From assembly GCA_010672165.1 (NCBI GenBank), contig JAAHHN010000036.1, positions 1 through 39,432 on the forward strand: a DNA stretch of 39,432 nt. Direction: 5' to 3'. The position numbers and the translations under genes were made by a program. The stretch comes from Spirulina sp. SIO3F2. GTDB lineage: Bacteria; Cyanobacteriota; Cyanobacteriia; Cyanobacteriales; Spirulinaceae. The notes under the pieces are model-generated. The model did not search any database. It was not told where the DNA came from and was given only the letters and a program-made list of their open reading frames with translations. Shown here in pieces: positions 1-8,471 of this stretch (positions within the stretch are counted from its first letter, which is position 1; the number at the start of each line of letters is the position of its first letter).

Positions 1-2
1 TG

Positions 3-119
3 AATGACTTACGTCTACTCATCCGCGAACAACTCCTGAAACTCGAACAAGCGACTATTGCCTCTATTGCAGGCAGAAAGAGCATTTTAGATGCCTTATC
101 TGTAGCTGGCATTTTGTGA
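3..119 (+). CDS. C-terminal end of an unidentified protein (partial)
   Basis: An open frame enters from the left edge and stops at TGA 117-119, giving 38 residues that end in SVAGIL. It is rich in Leu, Arg, Glu and Gln (LLIREQLLKLEQ) and looks helical. No family can be named from so short a tail. It may be real because it is open to the edge and is followed by an ordinary non-coding spacer, but chance cannot be excluded. Confidence 0.4.
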   Translation, partial: NDLRLLIREQLLKLEQATIASIAGRKSILDALSVAGIL

Positions 120-287
120 TTTGGTATAAGTTAAGACTATAGAGCGGAAACTGTGAAGACTGAGCGGAGTCGAAGTCCGGCATTGAGAATCGGAATTTGT
201 CTGTAGTTTATGTTTTCTAATTTGGTATTAGACAACATTTTTCTAGGATCTTTTATTCAGATTAGAGATAGATCTTGTTATTACACT

Positions 288-1256
288 TTAAGGATTATAA
301 GTAAATTGACTCCGCAACACGACGCCCACTTTATCTTGAGCTTTTGAGTTGCCGAGTAGATAAAGATGCTCATAATCCCAGAAACAAATCCGATATAATA
401 CAATCTCTGCAAATATCTGTTTGAGAAAGCGTTCTAGCCGAGATAAACGCTCAATTATGACTTGAGTGTCTGAGTGATAATAGTCATCAATTTGTTTGTC
501 AATATCTAGCTGTTCAAACTGACAGATTGTAATCAAACCCGCTTTCTCTAACGTTTTTTCAAGAGCGATCGCCTCTGTTGCCCCCACCCCATAAATAAGT
601 TGATAGGTATGGGTTTTACCATATCCACCTTGATACCAGCCATAGGTCGGGATGGGGTCAAGATTCGAGATTTTTTCGGCAATTTGAGTTTCGATCGCAG
701 AGATATTTTCTCGGGGTGACTCTGATTGCAACAGGGGCCAAGATATCACCTCTGCATTGGTATAGTCCCGAGTTTCGTGGGGAACTGTTGGGGCAATGCA
801 GAGCCACGACTGATCCGGCAATTGGCCAACCAGCACCGATATCTGGTAAGCCGCACAATAACTCAAGGTGTAAGCCTTCAGAATCGGTAATTCCGATTCC
901 AGCAGCACCAACAAACTTTGATAAATGTCCTGTCGAGCTTGCTGACAATCCGCTGTTAAGGAAATCTGGGCTGGGTCTGCTTTATGCCAATCTGGACTAT
1001 ATTCTAGAAGCCCCTTCGCCGCTAAGCTGGTTTGCTCTGGCCATTGCCAACTCTGGAGAGCCACTTCTGGATCAGTTTCGGTCATCCAGCCCTCAACTTT
1101 CACTAAACCCAGTGGGGTAAACGGGCCCCATTGCGTTGCATCCCAGACACAGAGTTGAAAGTCTTCAGAGTATTCGTGACCTGGCAAATAAAACAGGCAA
1201 TGTTCAGCAAGCAGCACTTCTAAAGTGCCAAGCTGTTGTTCAGTTTCAGGGTGCAT
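288..1256 (-). CDS. Hypothetical protein of about 322 residues
   Basis: I do not recognise this family. I start it at the ATG at 1256 (MHPETEQQLGTLEVLL). A longer frame to 1322 exists, but its extra residues are encoded by an intergenic repeat (1291-1320). A damaged copy of the same N-terminus lies just upstream at 1352-1390, which also supports 1256. The protein is soluble, with many aromatic residues, no signal peptide and no membrane segment. The C-terminal third contains ERLSRLERFLKQIF, probably a helix. It lies downstream of the repeat protein at 1414-5271 on the same strand and could be read from it. Confidence 0.6.
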   Translation of the reverse strand: MHPETEQQLGTLEVLLAEHCLFYLPGHEYSEDFQLCVWDATQWGPFTPLGLVKVEGWMTETDPEVALQSWQWPEQTSLAAKGLLEYSPDWHKADPAQISLTADCQQARQDIYQSLLVLLESELPILKAYTLSYCAAYQISVLVGQLPDQSWLCIAPTVPHETRDYTNAEVISWPLLQSESPRENISAIETQIAEKISNLDPIPTYGWYQGGYGKTHTYQLIYGVGATEAIALEKTLEKAGLITICQFEQLDIDKQIDDYYHSDTQVIIERLSRLERFLKQIFAEIVLYRICFWDYEHLYLLGNSKAQDKVGVVLRSQFTYNP

Positions 1257-1290
1257 CGTTTTTTTCTCAGTACCGGAAAAAGTTATCGGT

Positions 1291-1320
1291 TGTAGGTTGA
1301 GTTGACGGAGGAAACCCAAC
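1291..1320. repeat. Intergenic repeat, copy 1
   Basis: The sequence begins TGTAGGTTGAGTTGACG and ends GGAAACCCAAC. A close copy lies at 34833-34863, directly after the ndhF stop codon. The ends (GTTG, CAAC) are partly complementary, so it can form a weak hairpin. Here it lies between an N-terminal gene stump and the intact gene. Confidence 0.6.
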
Positions 1321-1351
1321 ACCAGCGAGGATTACAGGGAATGTTTTGGGT

Positions 1352-1390
1352 CTCCAAGGTGTTAAGCTGTCGTTCCGTTTCAGAGTGCAT
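1352..1390 (-). pseudogene. Stump of a duplicated N-terminus of the downstream hypothetical gene
   Basis: Read on the minus strand from the ATG at 1390, the 13 codons give MHSETERQLNTLE. The intact gene starting at 1256 gives MHPETEQQLGTLE. The similarity then stops and is followed by unrelated sequence and the repeat at 1291-1320. This looks like the remains of a tandem paralogue, or of the original gene start, after an internal deletion or a repeat-mediated rearrangement. Confidence 0.65.
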
Positions 1391-1413
1391 TGCTTAGTGG
1401 AGAGGCGACCAAT

Positions 1414-4400
1414 CTAGTCTGAGGATGACGCTGAGAGTTGGGCGCTTGCAACTGCCCGCACGATGCGATTCGCATCCTCAGCTAAGGTTTGCCGAACTGC
1501 TGACGGCGTTGCCGAATTCTCGGCCACCGCATAGCGTTCTAGCCAAGCCAGCGATCGCGCCCCTTGGGTCAACTGTGCTGCGGGTGTAAGGGGATGGAGC
1601 AAGGCCACAAAGCGGACAAATGGGCGCTCTGCTTGGGCATAATCCATAAGTAATGTCGGAAGGTCATCAGCTTCTGGGTGGTACAAACGGGGCAACCCCC
1701 TGAGGGTTGGGCTGAGGACAGGATCGCGGTTTGAACCGGGTGAGCGCACCCGCAGATTTTGGAGGCGAGTCCGGATACTGATGGGCGTTTGAGGGTTGCC
1801 AGCCACGGCCCGACGAACCTCAATTTTCTCATCTTCGGCAAGCTGTTCTAATACTGTTGCTGGCATTGTCGGATTGGCTGCGATCGCGCTGCGCACCGTC
1901 ATCTCTGGATCGGCAGCAAGGCGCTGGGTCAGCTCTAGAGGAAGCTGGGAATGGGTGGCGAGTTTTTGCCGCACGGTCAGAGCCGGATCAGTACTTAGCA
2001 CGGCCAACGTTGCAGCGGGAATTTGGTGTGAAGTCGCTATTGCCTCTCGCACATTGGGATGGGGGTCTTGGGCCAAACGTTGGCGCAACGCCTGGTTCAG
2101 GTTGGGGTGACGGATAATCGCTAACCGCACCTCTAAGCAAGGATCTTGAATAAGAATGGCCAGTAATTCTGGGGTCAAACTGGGATTGCTGGCCAAGGAT
2201 TGCACCACATCATCCGGGGTTCGGGGCGATAACACCGCCTGAGGGTCGGGGGCAGGACTGATAAATTCACGCCGCGCCAAACGTTCCATCGCTGTGAGTG
2301 GCATTTTCGGTTGGCGGGCGATCGTTATGAGAACATCCAAGTGATCCCCCCAAATGGCACTTTTAAGACCATCTTTGATGCGGGAGGAGGGCAGATTTTG
2401 GGCGACTTGATCCGTCTCAACCATCTGGCCCAAGATCTCTGGTGTGGTATTGGCATGTCGTGCCACATTGAGGCGTATGGTGAAATCGGGGTTCTGAGCA
2501 AGGGTTGCCAGCACAGTACTGGGGGTTTTAGGATGTTCGGCGATTGCCCGCAACGTCGGGATATCATCCTCAGCCGTGAGCAATTCCAGCGTGTCAACCG
2601 ATGTATTAGGATGTTGAGCAACCCGATACCGCACCGATGGATCAGGGTGTTGAGCCAGTTCTGCTAGGGTTTCTGACGGGAGCTGTGTTCCTTTGACGGG
2701 GTGTTTGAGAAAGTCACAGAGATCTTGATTCCGAGTGGGCACACGCCGGGGAGATTGTTGGAGGATTTCAACGGCGTGGGCCAGCACAATACCGGGTGTA
2801 TTGGGATTCCGCACATTGAAAATATTCGCTTCCAGTCCCAAACGCCGCAGAACCGGGATCGGCGTTTGCAGATTGGCGACCAAACTCCGTTGAACCGTCT
2901 CATCTGGATCAGCCGCAAGCCCTTCCAAGGCAGAAATTGGCGTGTCGGGATTGTGCGCCACCAATGCCCGCACCGTTGCTGACCTATCCTGGGCTAACGC
3001 GGCTAAAACCACACCAGGGGTTGGATGCCAGCGGCGTTTGCGGGCCAAAGCACTGCGCACATTCAGGCTGGGATCATGAACCAAGGCGAGCTGAAGCTCA
3101 ACAGGTAGTTGAGGATTATTCAACAACGCCAACCCAATCTGTTCATCGGGTTCGGTGGCCAAGGCTTCCAAGACTGCAATGGGGGTTTTGGGATTATGGG
3201 CGGCGGCGATCTTGGCCCGGCGATCGCCCGTTTCCATCACTTGAGCCAGTAAATACGGACTCTCAGGACGGCTGGCAAGCTGCTGTTTAGCCTGGGTTGT
3301 GGCTTTGCGGGTCGCTTGGGTGAGCCGAAAACGGTAGCGTTCTAAAGGGGGAACATGCGGATGACTGAGGATGCGATTGGCGATGGAATACGGATCTTTA
3401 AATCGGTCGATCAGGGGTTGGGCATAGAGAATTTTGAGTAATGCCGAGAGAGGGGCTTGGGCTGAATCAGCCATTACACGCTCAAGTTGCTCATCCTTGT
3501 GCTGCTCAATGAGTTGCTGTAATTGTTCATCCGGAAGGGCGGGATTTTTGACCAGGGCGATCGCCAGCTTTTGATCACCCTCGGTTTGAGCTAAAGCCGC
3601 GAGTTCCCCCAGTAACTCAATAGGGGTATGGGGATCTTCGGCCAGCAATACCCGACCCTGCGGCAACGCCATCAGCTTTTGCCGTGCGGATTCGCGGTCA
3701 GGCGCTTTTTCTTGGGGATTATGGGCGATCGCCTGCCACAATCTGCATTGCCACCGCCGATCTTGCCCGAATTCCTGTTGAATACATCGCTTCAGTTGCC
3801 GTCGCAGATCAGCATGGGTTTGAGGATTACTCACCAAGGCAATGGCGATATCGCCATAATTGTAATTCCTGTTCAGTCGGGATTTAATCTGCTGTCCCAG
3901 CACATTCAAAATCGTCGATGGTGCCTGAGGATCGCGGGCAATCTGGTGCTGCAACTCAAGATCCGCCAAATTATGCCTTAAGGCGGCGTAGAGTTTCTGG
4001 CGTAGGGCAGCGGGAGTCAGGGGATGACGGGCCACCGCAAGCTGGAGTCGGGGATTGGGATAGGTGGCCAGTTGACTCAAAATTTCTAGCGTAACGTGAG
4101 GATGGTCAACCATCGGCGTCAGATCGCTGCTTCGCTCTTGTAGCCAACGCTGTAAGGCTTCCGTTGTGGGAGGCTGATCTGACTGCGCCCGCAATTGTGC
4201 TTCTAAGGTTGCCCGATCATAGGTGGCCACGAATTTCGCTAAAAGGGTTGCGGGGGTGTTTGGACTCCCTAAGAGCAAGGCGCGGAGCCGATAATCGTTC
4301 TCAAGGGTCTGCTGGGCGATCGCCTCCTCAAATAAATGGTCTAAGACCGCAGCAGACAGATTGAACGGTGGGTCAGTCTGACGACGAAGCAGTTGCAAGA

Positions 4401-5271
4401 AGGTGGGGCGCAGTTGTAGCAGGATCTCGATATTCACATGCGGATGCTGAACCAACGCTTCTTGGATTGCAATTTCGGGATGGGTCACAAAATCCACTAA
4501 TACAGTCACCGGGGTGCTTGGATTTTCCACCACAGCCCGTTGGATGGGGAAGTATCCATCTGTGGCCAGTTGGGCTAAAGCATGGGCGGGGGTCGTGGGA
4601 TTTTGGGCAACAGTTAAGCGTATCCAGGGCCATTGACTCTGGCTCAATTGGGCCAGAATCGGAGGCTCGGCCTGCCAGTTGGCAGCCAACTGGTGTTGCT
4701 GCTCCACCTGCTGAATCATTTCAGCGGCACAGGCGGGATGGCAAGCAGCGGCCATCCGCACCGCAGGCTCTAAGTCACCCAGCAGCAACGCCAAAATTTC
4801 ACCGGGGGTGTCAAGGGCTTCGGCAACCTGCAAGCGGGCTTCAAGATTGGCTTCCTGGGCCAAGCGCTCTAGAAATTGACGCCGATAGTGGGGCGGGAGA
4901 TAGGGGTTTTTGAGTGCTGCGACAAGGCATTCTGGGGGAACCCAATGGCTCAAGAATGCGGGGGAAACGGGGCAAAACTTAAGCAGTTCCACCGCAAGGC
5001 GATCGTTTTGACCCAGTTGGGCAGTTTTCAGATGCGTGGCGATCGCGGTTTGCCAGTCTTCGGTTAGTTCTCCTGCCCAATGGATATGCAACTGAGCGGC
5101 TTCTGCAACAGCGGCATGAGTGCTCTCAATCAAGTGAGCGAGGAGGGGGTGAGGTGTATCTGGGTGATTGGCGATCGCCAATTGCACCATCAAGGGTTGG
5201 CTGAGTAGCTCTTCTGGGTTGTTGAGAAAGGGTTGTAAATCCAGCGAATCATCAAGGGTTAGGGATGCCAT
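1414..5271 (-). CDS. Leucine-rich-repeat-variant (LRV/HEAT-like) repeat protein, about 1285 residues
   Basis: Nearly the whole protein consists of repeats of about 22-24 residues with the pattern V(R)xxVAxNPxTPxxxLxxLAxDP, for example VRSAIAANPTMPATVLEQLA. This matches the leucine-rich repeat variant family, which forms a curved alpha/3-10 solenoid used for binding. The N-terminal half is more degenerate. There is no signal peptide or membrane segment, so it is probably a cytoplasmic scaffold; the partner is unknown. The ATG at 5271 is preferred over a TTG at 5277 because GGAGAG lies 8 nt upstream of it. Confidence 0.85.
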   Translation of the reverse strand: MASLTLDDSLDLQPFLNNPEELLSQPLMVQLAIANHPDTPHPLLAHLIESTHAAVAEAAQLHIHWAGELTEDWQTAIATHLKTAQLGQNDRLAVELLKFCPVSPAFLSHWVPPECLVAALKNPYLPPHYRRQFLERLAQEANLEARLQVAEALDTPGEILALLLGDLEPAVRMAAACHPACAAEMIQQVEQQHQLAANWQAEPPILAQLSQSQWPWIRLTVAQNPTTPAHALAQLATDGYFPIQRAVVENPSTPVTVLVDFVTHPEIAIQEALVQHPHVNIEILLQLRPTFLQLLRRQTDPPFNLSAAVLDHLFEEAIAQQTLENDYRLRALLLGSPNTPATLLAKFVATYDRATLEAQLRAQSDQPPTTEALQRWLQERSSDLTPMVDHPHVTLEILSQLATYPNPRLQLAVARHPLTPAALRQKLYAALRHNLADLELQHQIARDPQAPSTILNVLGQQIKSRLNRNYNYGDIAIALVSNPQTHADLRRQLKRCIQQEFGQDRRWQCRLWQAIAHNPQEKAPDRESARQKLMALPQGRVLLAEDPHTPIELLGELAALAQTEGDQKLAIALVKNPALPDEQLQQLIEQHKDEQLERVMADSAQAPLSALLKILYAQPLIDRFKDPYSIANRILSHPHVPPLERYRFRLTQATRKATTQAKQQLASRPESPYLLAQVMETGDRRAKIAAAHNPKTPIAVLEALATEPDEQIGLALLNNPQLPVELQLALVHDPSLNVRSALARKRRWHPTPGVVLAALAQDRSATVRALVAHNPDTPISALEGLAADPDETVQRSLVANLQTPIPVLRRLGLEANIFNVRNPNTPGIVLAHAVEILQQSPRRVPTRNQDLCDFLKHPVKGTQLPSETLAELAQHPDPSVRYRVAQHPNTSVDTLELLTAEDDIPTLRAIAEHPKTPSTVLATLAQNPDFTIRLNVARHANTTPEILGQMVETDQVAQNLPSSRIKDGLKSAIWGDHLDVLITIARQPKMPLTAMERLARREFISPAPDPQAVLSPRTPDDVVQSLASNPSLTPELLAILIQDPCLEVRLAIIRHPNLNQALRQRLAQDPHPNVREAIATSHQIPAATLAVLSTDPALTVRQKLATHSQLPLELTQRLAADPEMTVRSAIAANPTMPATVLEQLAEDEKIEVRRAVAGNPQTPISIRTRLQNLRVRSPGSNRDPVLSPTLRGLPRLYHPEADDLPTLLMDYAQAERPFVRFVALLHPLTPAAQLTQGARSLAWLERYAVAENSATPSAVRQTLAEDANRIVRAVASAQLSASSSD

Positions 5272-5340
5272 GGACAATCTCTCCAGTCTGGATGAGCGTA
5301 GACCAAACAGTGGGTTGATTAAATTATCTACTACCGTGAC

Positions 5341-5703
5341 TCAAAGTTCAACCCCGCCCAAAAAGTCGGGCTGTTTAACGCCTCTAATTGCAAGCACTGG
5401 GCTGGCTGGTCGGCGTACCATCAATATCATCGAAGCCAAGGTTATTCGCTGCCACATCATCAGGTTGAGCTTCCCTTCCGTGTAGATGGTACTCATCCCC
5501 GGGACTTGCTCAAAGGGAACAAAACCATAAATTGAGCCAAACGCACTGCCATCCCCCTGTTCAGTTCCCGATTGAAAGCTTGCACCAATGCGGGGTTGAA
5601 GTTTGACGGGTTGTTCTTGAACGGGCAGGGCGATCGCTAGGGAGGCGAAGCTGACAGCAAGCCAACCCATGGTTAAACAGGGAATCAGAGCAGAAGCGTG
5701 CAT
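5341..5703 (-). pseudogene. Truncated, probably frameshifted exported protein (outer-membrane barrel type)
   Basis: The frame encodes a signal peptide (cleavage near SLAIALPVQ) and then PRIGASFQSG, GFVPFEQVPG and TIYTEGKLNL. I recall this pattern from the N-terminus of long cyanobacterial surface or outer-membrane proteins with an inverse-autotransporter-like barrel. After about residue 80 the frame turns into implausible sequence. The +1 frame instead reads QPDDVAANNLGFDDIDG and soon stops at 5384-5386. I infer a frameshift near 5465-5475 plus loss of the rest of a much larger gene. A short intact exported protein is less likely. Confidence 0.5.
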
Positions 5704-5831
5704 GAGGAATTGCAGAAATCATTAAATGAGAAAGCGTTATTCGGCTCAATTCCACTGTCACAAAACCGCTTGAGCGCCTCAAGATGAAAAAGGAGTAAAA
5801 GGTGGCCGGTTGTTATATTTCCCAACGAGCC

Positions 5832-5859
5832 TTGCATTTTCACGAGAGTCGTGTATTAT
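5832..5859 (+). promoter_or_regulatory. Sigma70-type promoter of the tRNA unit
   Basis: TTGCAT (5832-5837) and TATTAT (5854-5859) are separated by 16 nt and lie just upstream of the tRNA-like sequences. No open reading frame of credible quality starts after it. It would drive the tRNA transcript that ends at the terminator at 6163-6188. Confidence 0.65.
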
Positions 5860-5869
5860 TTGTAGTATG

Positions 5870-5914
5870 TGCACTTCAAGACTGCGCACCGGGGTTCAAA
5901 TCCCTGCGGTGCTA
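5870..5914 (+). pseudogene. Degenerate tRNA, 3' half only
   Basis: A T-arm is clear: stem 5890-5894 with 5902-5906 around the loop TTCAAAT. It is followed by a 7-nt acceptor 3' strand and A, but TGG instead of CCA. Before it, an anticodon-like arm has the loop TTCAAGA (anticodon CAA) with one C-C mismatch in the stem. No matching 5' acceptor strand or D-arm is present. It lies directly after the promoter, so it is probably a tRNA relic in a shrinking array. Confidence 0.4.
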
Positions 5915-5992
5915 TGGTTCGGGTTCTGCATACCCGGCCGGTGCAGTGCAACCCTGTTGTTCTGTATGTCGCATTGCTTGCGATCTGAATCT

Positions 5993-6070
5993 TGTCGATT
6001 AGCTCAGACTGGTTAGAGCGATGGACTCTTAATCCATAGGTAGTCGGTTCAAATCCGACATCGACCGCCA
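5993..6070 (+). tRNA. tRNA-Lys (anticodon CUU)
   Basis: A complete cloverleaf can be drawn. The acceptor is 5993-5999 with 6060-6066 (six pairs, with a T-C mismatch at 1:72). The D-stem is GCTC/GAGC, the anticodon stem ATGGA/TCCAT and the loop CTCTTAA with CTT at 6028-6030. The variable loop is 5 nt, the T-stem GTCGG/CCGAC, the discriminator G, and CCA (6068-6070) is encoded. The weak first pair and the G discriminator (A is usual for tRNA-Lys) are odd for a housekeeping tRNA and fit a member of an accessory tRNA array. Confidence 0.85.
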
Positions 6071-6141
6071 AGTTAGCCTAGAGGTAAGGCATCAGTCTCA
6101 GAAACTGACAATCACAGGTTCGAATCCTGTACTTGCACCCA
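6067..6141 (+). tRNA. tRNA with anticodon CAG but a short variable loop, overlapping tRNA-Lys
   Basis: The D-stem GCCT/AGGC, anticodon stem TCAGT/ACTGA, T-stem ACAGG/CCTGT and encoded CCA (6139-6141) are all intact. The loop CTCAGAA gives anticodon CAG, which reads Leu CUG codons. The variable loop is only 5 nt, whereas true tRNA-Leu has a long variable arm. The 5' acceptor strand (6067-6073) overlaps the discriminator and CCA of the preceding tRNA by 4 nt, and the first two acceptor pairs are mismatched. Its charging identity is therefore uncertain. Confidence 0.65.
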
Positions 6142-6162
6142 AACAGTCCCTTTCACGGACTC

Positions 6163-6188
6163 CTCGTTAAAAAAACGAGCCCTTTTTC
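6163..6188 (+). terminator. Rho-independent terminator of the tRNA unit
   Basis: CTCGTT (6163-6168) pairs with AACGAG (6174-6179) and is followed by CCCTTTTTCT. A smaller hairpin, AGTCC/GGACT at 6145-6161, precedes it. It lies right after the last tRNA. Confidence 0.8.
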
Positions 6189-6483
6189 TACACAAGAAAA
6201 ATTGAAACTTTCTCTCTGTGTTAGATCCTTTATGCTCTGCTGTTTTGGATTCTCGCTTATGAGGTCAATGTCTTGATCGGGTAAGTAGCAAGGAATCGCT
6301 TGTAGCGGGGGTGTTGGTGGATAGCCAGAGTGGTGATTAGGGCGATCGCTAAGGCTTTTTTCTTACGGGAAATTGAGCAAAACGCGATCGCAACGCCACC
6401 ATTTGTTTAACCCTTGGGAGCTGTTTCCCCTGATGTTTAGACTTAATCCCGTCATCCACTTCCCCCCGTTCCGCTGAGGACTT
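6189..6483. other. Non-coding spacer between tRNA unit and SPFH gene
   Basis: No credible reading frame, RNA or repeat was found here apart from two HIP1-type GCGATCG sites. GAGGA just before 6484 is the likely ribosome binding site of the next gene. Confidence 0.5.
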
Positions 6484-8073
6484 GTGGCATCCAAGGCAGT
6501 GGAGCATTTCAAACTTTTTTATCTTTTAAGACCCATGCTAGGACTGACGAAAACGTTTTACATCAAGCCCCATGAGCGGGGACTGCTGTTCTATCGCAGT
6601 CACTTTCAAGGGGTACTCGAGCCGGGAACCCACCGTCGAATGGGGTGGCATTGGAATGTCAAAACGTTCGACCTCAATCAAGCCCGGCCAACCATTGAAA
6701 ACCTCGAATTCCTCTTGCAAACCCATGCTGATGTGCTCAACAAGCATTTTGCTGTTGTCCGCACGGACTACAACGAAGCGGTGTTGGTGCAAATCGATCG
6801 CAACTGGTCTGCGGTGGGAACCCATGCCCTCGAAGTCTATTGGCGCGGTTTGCATCCGGTGCAGGTGCATCGGTTCAACCTCGACGAGAGCATTGAGCTA
6901 CCCAGTGAATTTGTGCAGCCCCTGCGGCGCTTCACCTGGACGCTGATCAAGATGGTGCGGGTGACGGAAGCCCAGATCGGTTTGCTCTATGAGCAGGGCA
7001 ACTTTGTGCGCCCGCTGGAGCCGGGAGACTATGGCTTCTGGACGGTGCGCGGTGCGGTAGAGGTTAAGCTCTACGATCGCACGTTGCCCATGCCCAGCTT
7101 CCCTAATGATGAGGTGCTCATTGAGCAACATCCGGAGTTTGTGGCAACTTACTGCGAGGCGGTGCAACTGACGGATCAGCAGGTGGCGATCGCTCGCCAT
7201 CGGGGTAAGGTGATTGCCATTTTGCCGCCGTGCAGCCGTAAGCTCTTCTGGAAGGGGGTAGCGATCGAGGTAATTGACCTCAACACCGACGGTGGCAAGC
7301 TACCCGCCCGGTTGGCGAAGGAGCTACTCAAGGGTATCCCTGAGGTGATCCGCTTGGCTCAGAGCCAGGTGTTCCACACGGAAGTGCCTGCCCAGTTCTT
7401 GGGTCTCTTCTATGAGAACGGCGCGTTCCGCCACATCCTAGAGCCGGGTCTTCATGCCTGGTGGATGTGTGGTCGCTCTTTGCGCACGGCCAACATTGAC
7501 CTGCGGCTCCAGACGCTGGAGGTGGCGGGTCAGGAAATCCTCTCTAAGGACAAGGTGCCTTTGCGCTTGAACCTGACGGCGGGTTTCCGGATCACTGACC
7601 CGGTGACGGCGCACGCCCAGCTCCAGGATATCAACGGCTACCTCTACAAGGAGTTGCAGTTTGGTCTGCGCTCGGCGGTGGGGACAAAGACGTTGGATGA
7701 GCTGCTTGAGGACAAGGGCGCGATCGACGCGACGGTTTCGGATTATATCCAGGGCAAGGTGGCGGAGTATGGCATCAATGTCCAGTCGGTCGGGGTCAAG
7801 GACATCATCTTGCCGGGTGAGATGAAGACGATTCTCGCTTCGGTTGTTGAGGCGCAGAAGCTGGCGCAAGCGAATGTGATTCGTCGGCGTGAGGAGACAG
7901 CGGCGACACGCAGTATGCTCAACACTGCGAAGGTGATGGAGAACAACCCGACGGCGTTGCGGCTCAAGGAGCTTGAGGTGTTGGAGCGCATTGCGGATAA
8001 GATCGAGCGGATCAATGTCAATGGGGGGTTGGATAGCCTGTTGACGGAGGTTATTCGGATTGCGAAGGAGTGA
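6484..8073 (+). CDS. SPFH/band-7 (slipin-type) protein with four N-terminal hairpin repeats
   Basis: Residues about 330-455 form an SPFH (stomatin/prohibitin/flotillin) domain, ending in DIILPGEMKTILASVVEAQK and a helical ANVIRRREETAATR segment typical of slipins. Before it, a short motif of the form (ERGLLFYR...G.LEPGTH) occurs four times, near residues 30-50, 163-182, 231-250 and 305-323. Such proteins assemble into membrane-associated oligomers that organise membrane microdomains. No clear transmembrane helix is present, so attachment is probably peripheral. The start is GTG 6484 (GAGGA upstream); ATG 6535 is an alternative. A terminator follows at 8094-8122. Confidence 0.8.
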   Translation: MASKAVEHFKLFYLLRPMLGLTKTFYIKPHERGLLFYRSHFQGVLEPGTHRRMGWHWNVKTFDLNQARPTIENLEFLLQTHADVLNKHFAVVRTDYNEAVLVQIDRNWSAVGTHALEVYWRGLHPVQVHRFNLDESIELPSEFVQPLRRFTWTLIKMVRVTEAQIGLLYEQGNFVRPLEPGDYGFWTVRGAVEVKLYDRTLPMPSFPNDEVLIEQHPEFVATYCEAVQLTDQQVAIARHRGKVIAILPPCSRKLFWKGVAIEVIDLNTDGGKLPARLAKELLKGIPEVIRLAQSQVFHTEVPAQFLGLFYENGAFRHILEPGLHAWWMCGRSLRTANIDLRLQTLEVAGQEILSKDKVPLRLNLTAGFRITDPVTAHAQLQDINGYLYKELQFGLRSAVGTKTLDELLEDKGAIDATVSDYIQGKVAEYGINVQSVGVKDIILPGEMKTILASVVEAQKLAQANVIRRREETAATRSMLNTAKVMENNPTALRLKELEVLERIADKIERINVNGGLDSLLTEVIRIAKE

Positions 8074-8093
8074 GGTAAAAGTTCTACAATCTA

Positions 8094-8122
8094 GGGATAG
8101 GCAACATTGTCTATCCCTTTTT
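8094..8122 (+). terminator. Terminator after the SPFH gene
   Basis: GGGATAG (8094-8100) pairs with CTATCCC (8111-8117) around a 10-nt loop and is followed by TTTTT. It separates the SPFH gene from the toxin-antitoxin pair. Confidence 0.8.
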
Positions 8123-8171
8123 CCTATGCTGAAATTTCTGAGAATGACTCCTTCTCGTCTTAAATCAACCG

Positions 8172-8471
8172 ATGCATCTCATCGCTATTCGTAATCTTCG
8201 CCGTGATGCATCAAAGTATCCAGATCTCATGCCTGTCGTTGAGGCATGGTACAAAGTTGTCCAAGCTGCTCAATGGCAGAACCTTGAGGATGTACGAAGA
8301 ATCTTTTCCTCGGCCGAAGCGGTAGGCAACTTTACGGTTTTCAATTTGAAGGGGAATCGCTACCGTCTCATCGTTGGACTAGATTACGAAAGACAAATGA
8401 TTTTCTATAAATATCTACTCACTCACGCTGAATACGATAAGGATAAGTGGAAAAATGACCCTTACTTTTGA
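8172..8471 (+). CDS. higB: HigB-type toxin (mRNA interferase)
   Basis: This 99-residue protein matches the HigB_toxin family: a small basic RelE-like fold with NFTVFNLKGNRYRLIVGLDY in the core and FYKYLLTHAEYDKDKW near the end. HigB toxins cleave mRNA at the ribosome. The conserved C-terminal HAEYDK segment is present. The gene overlaps the following antitoxin gene by 17 nt, in toxin-first order as is usual for higBA. The pair opens the accessory island. Confidence 0.85.
   Translation: MHLIAIRNLRRDASKYPDLMPVVEAWYKVVQAAQWQNLEDVRRIFSSAEAVGNFTVFNLKGNRYRLIVGLDYERQMIFYKYLLTHAEYDKDKWKNDPYF

Noticed and set aside
4368-4913. Plus-strand frame of 181 codons
   Set aside because: It lies antisense to the LRV repeat gene, whose repeats keep opposite frames open; composition is Pro/Arg/Gly-rich and unlike a protein.
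5856-6071. Minus-strand frame of 71 codons beginning MAVDVGFEPTTYGLRVH
   Set aside because: It is the antisense of the tRNA genes; GFEPT-type strings are the typical artefact of translating T-arms.
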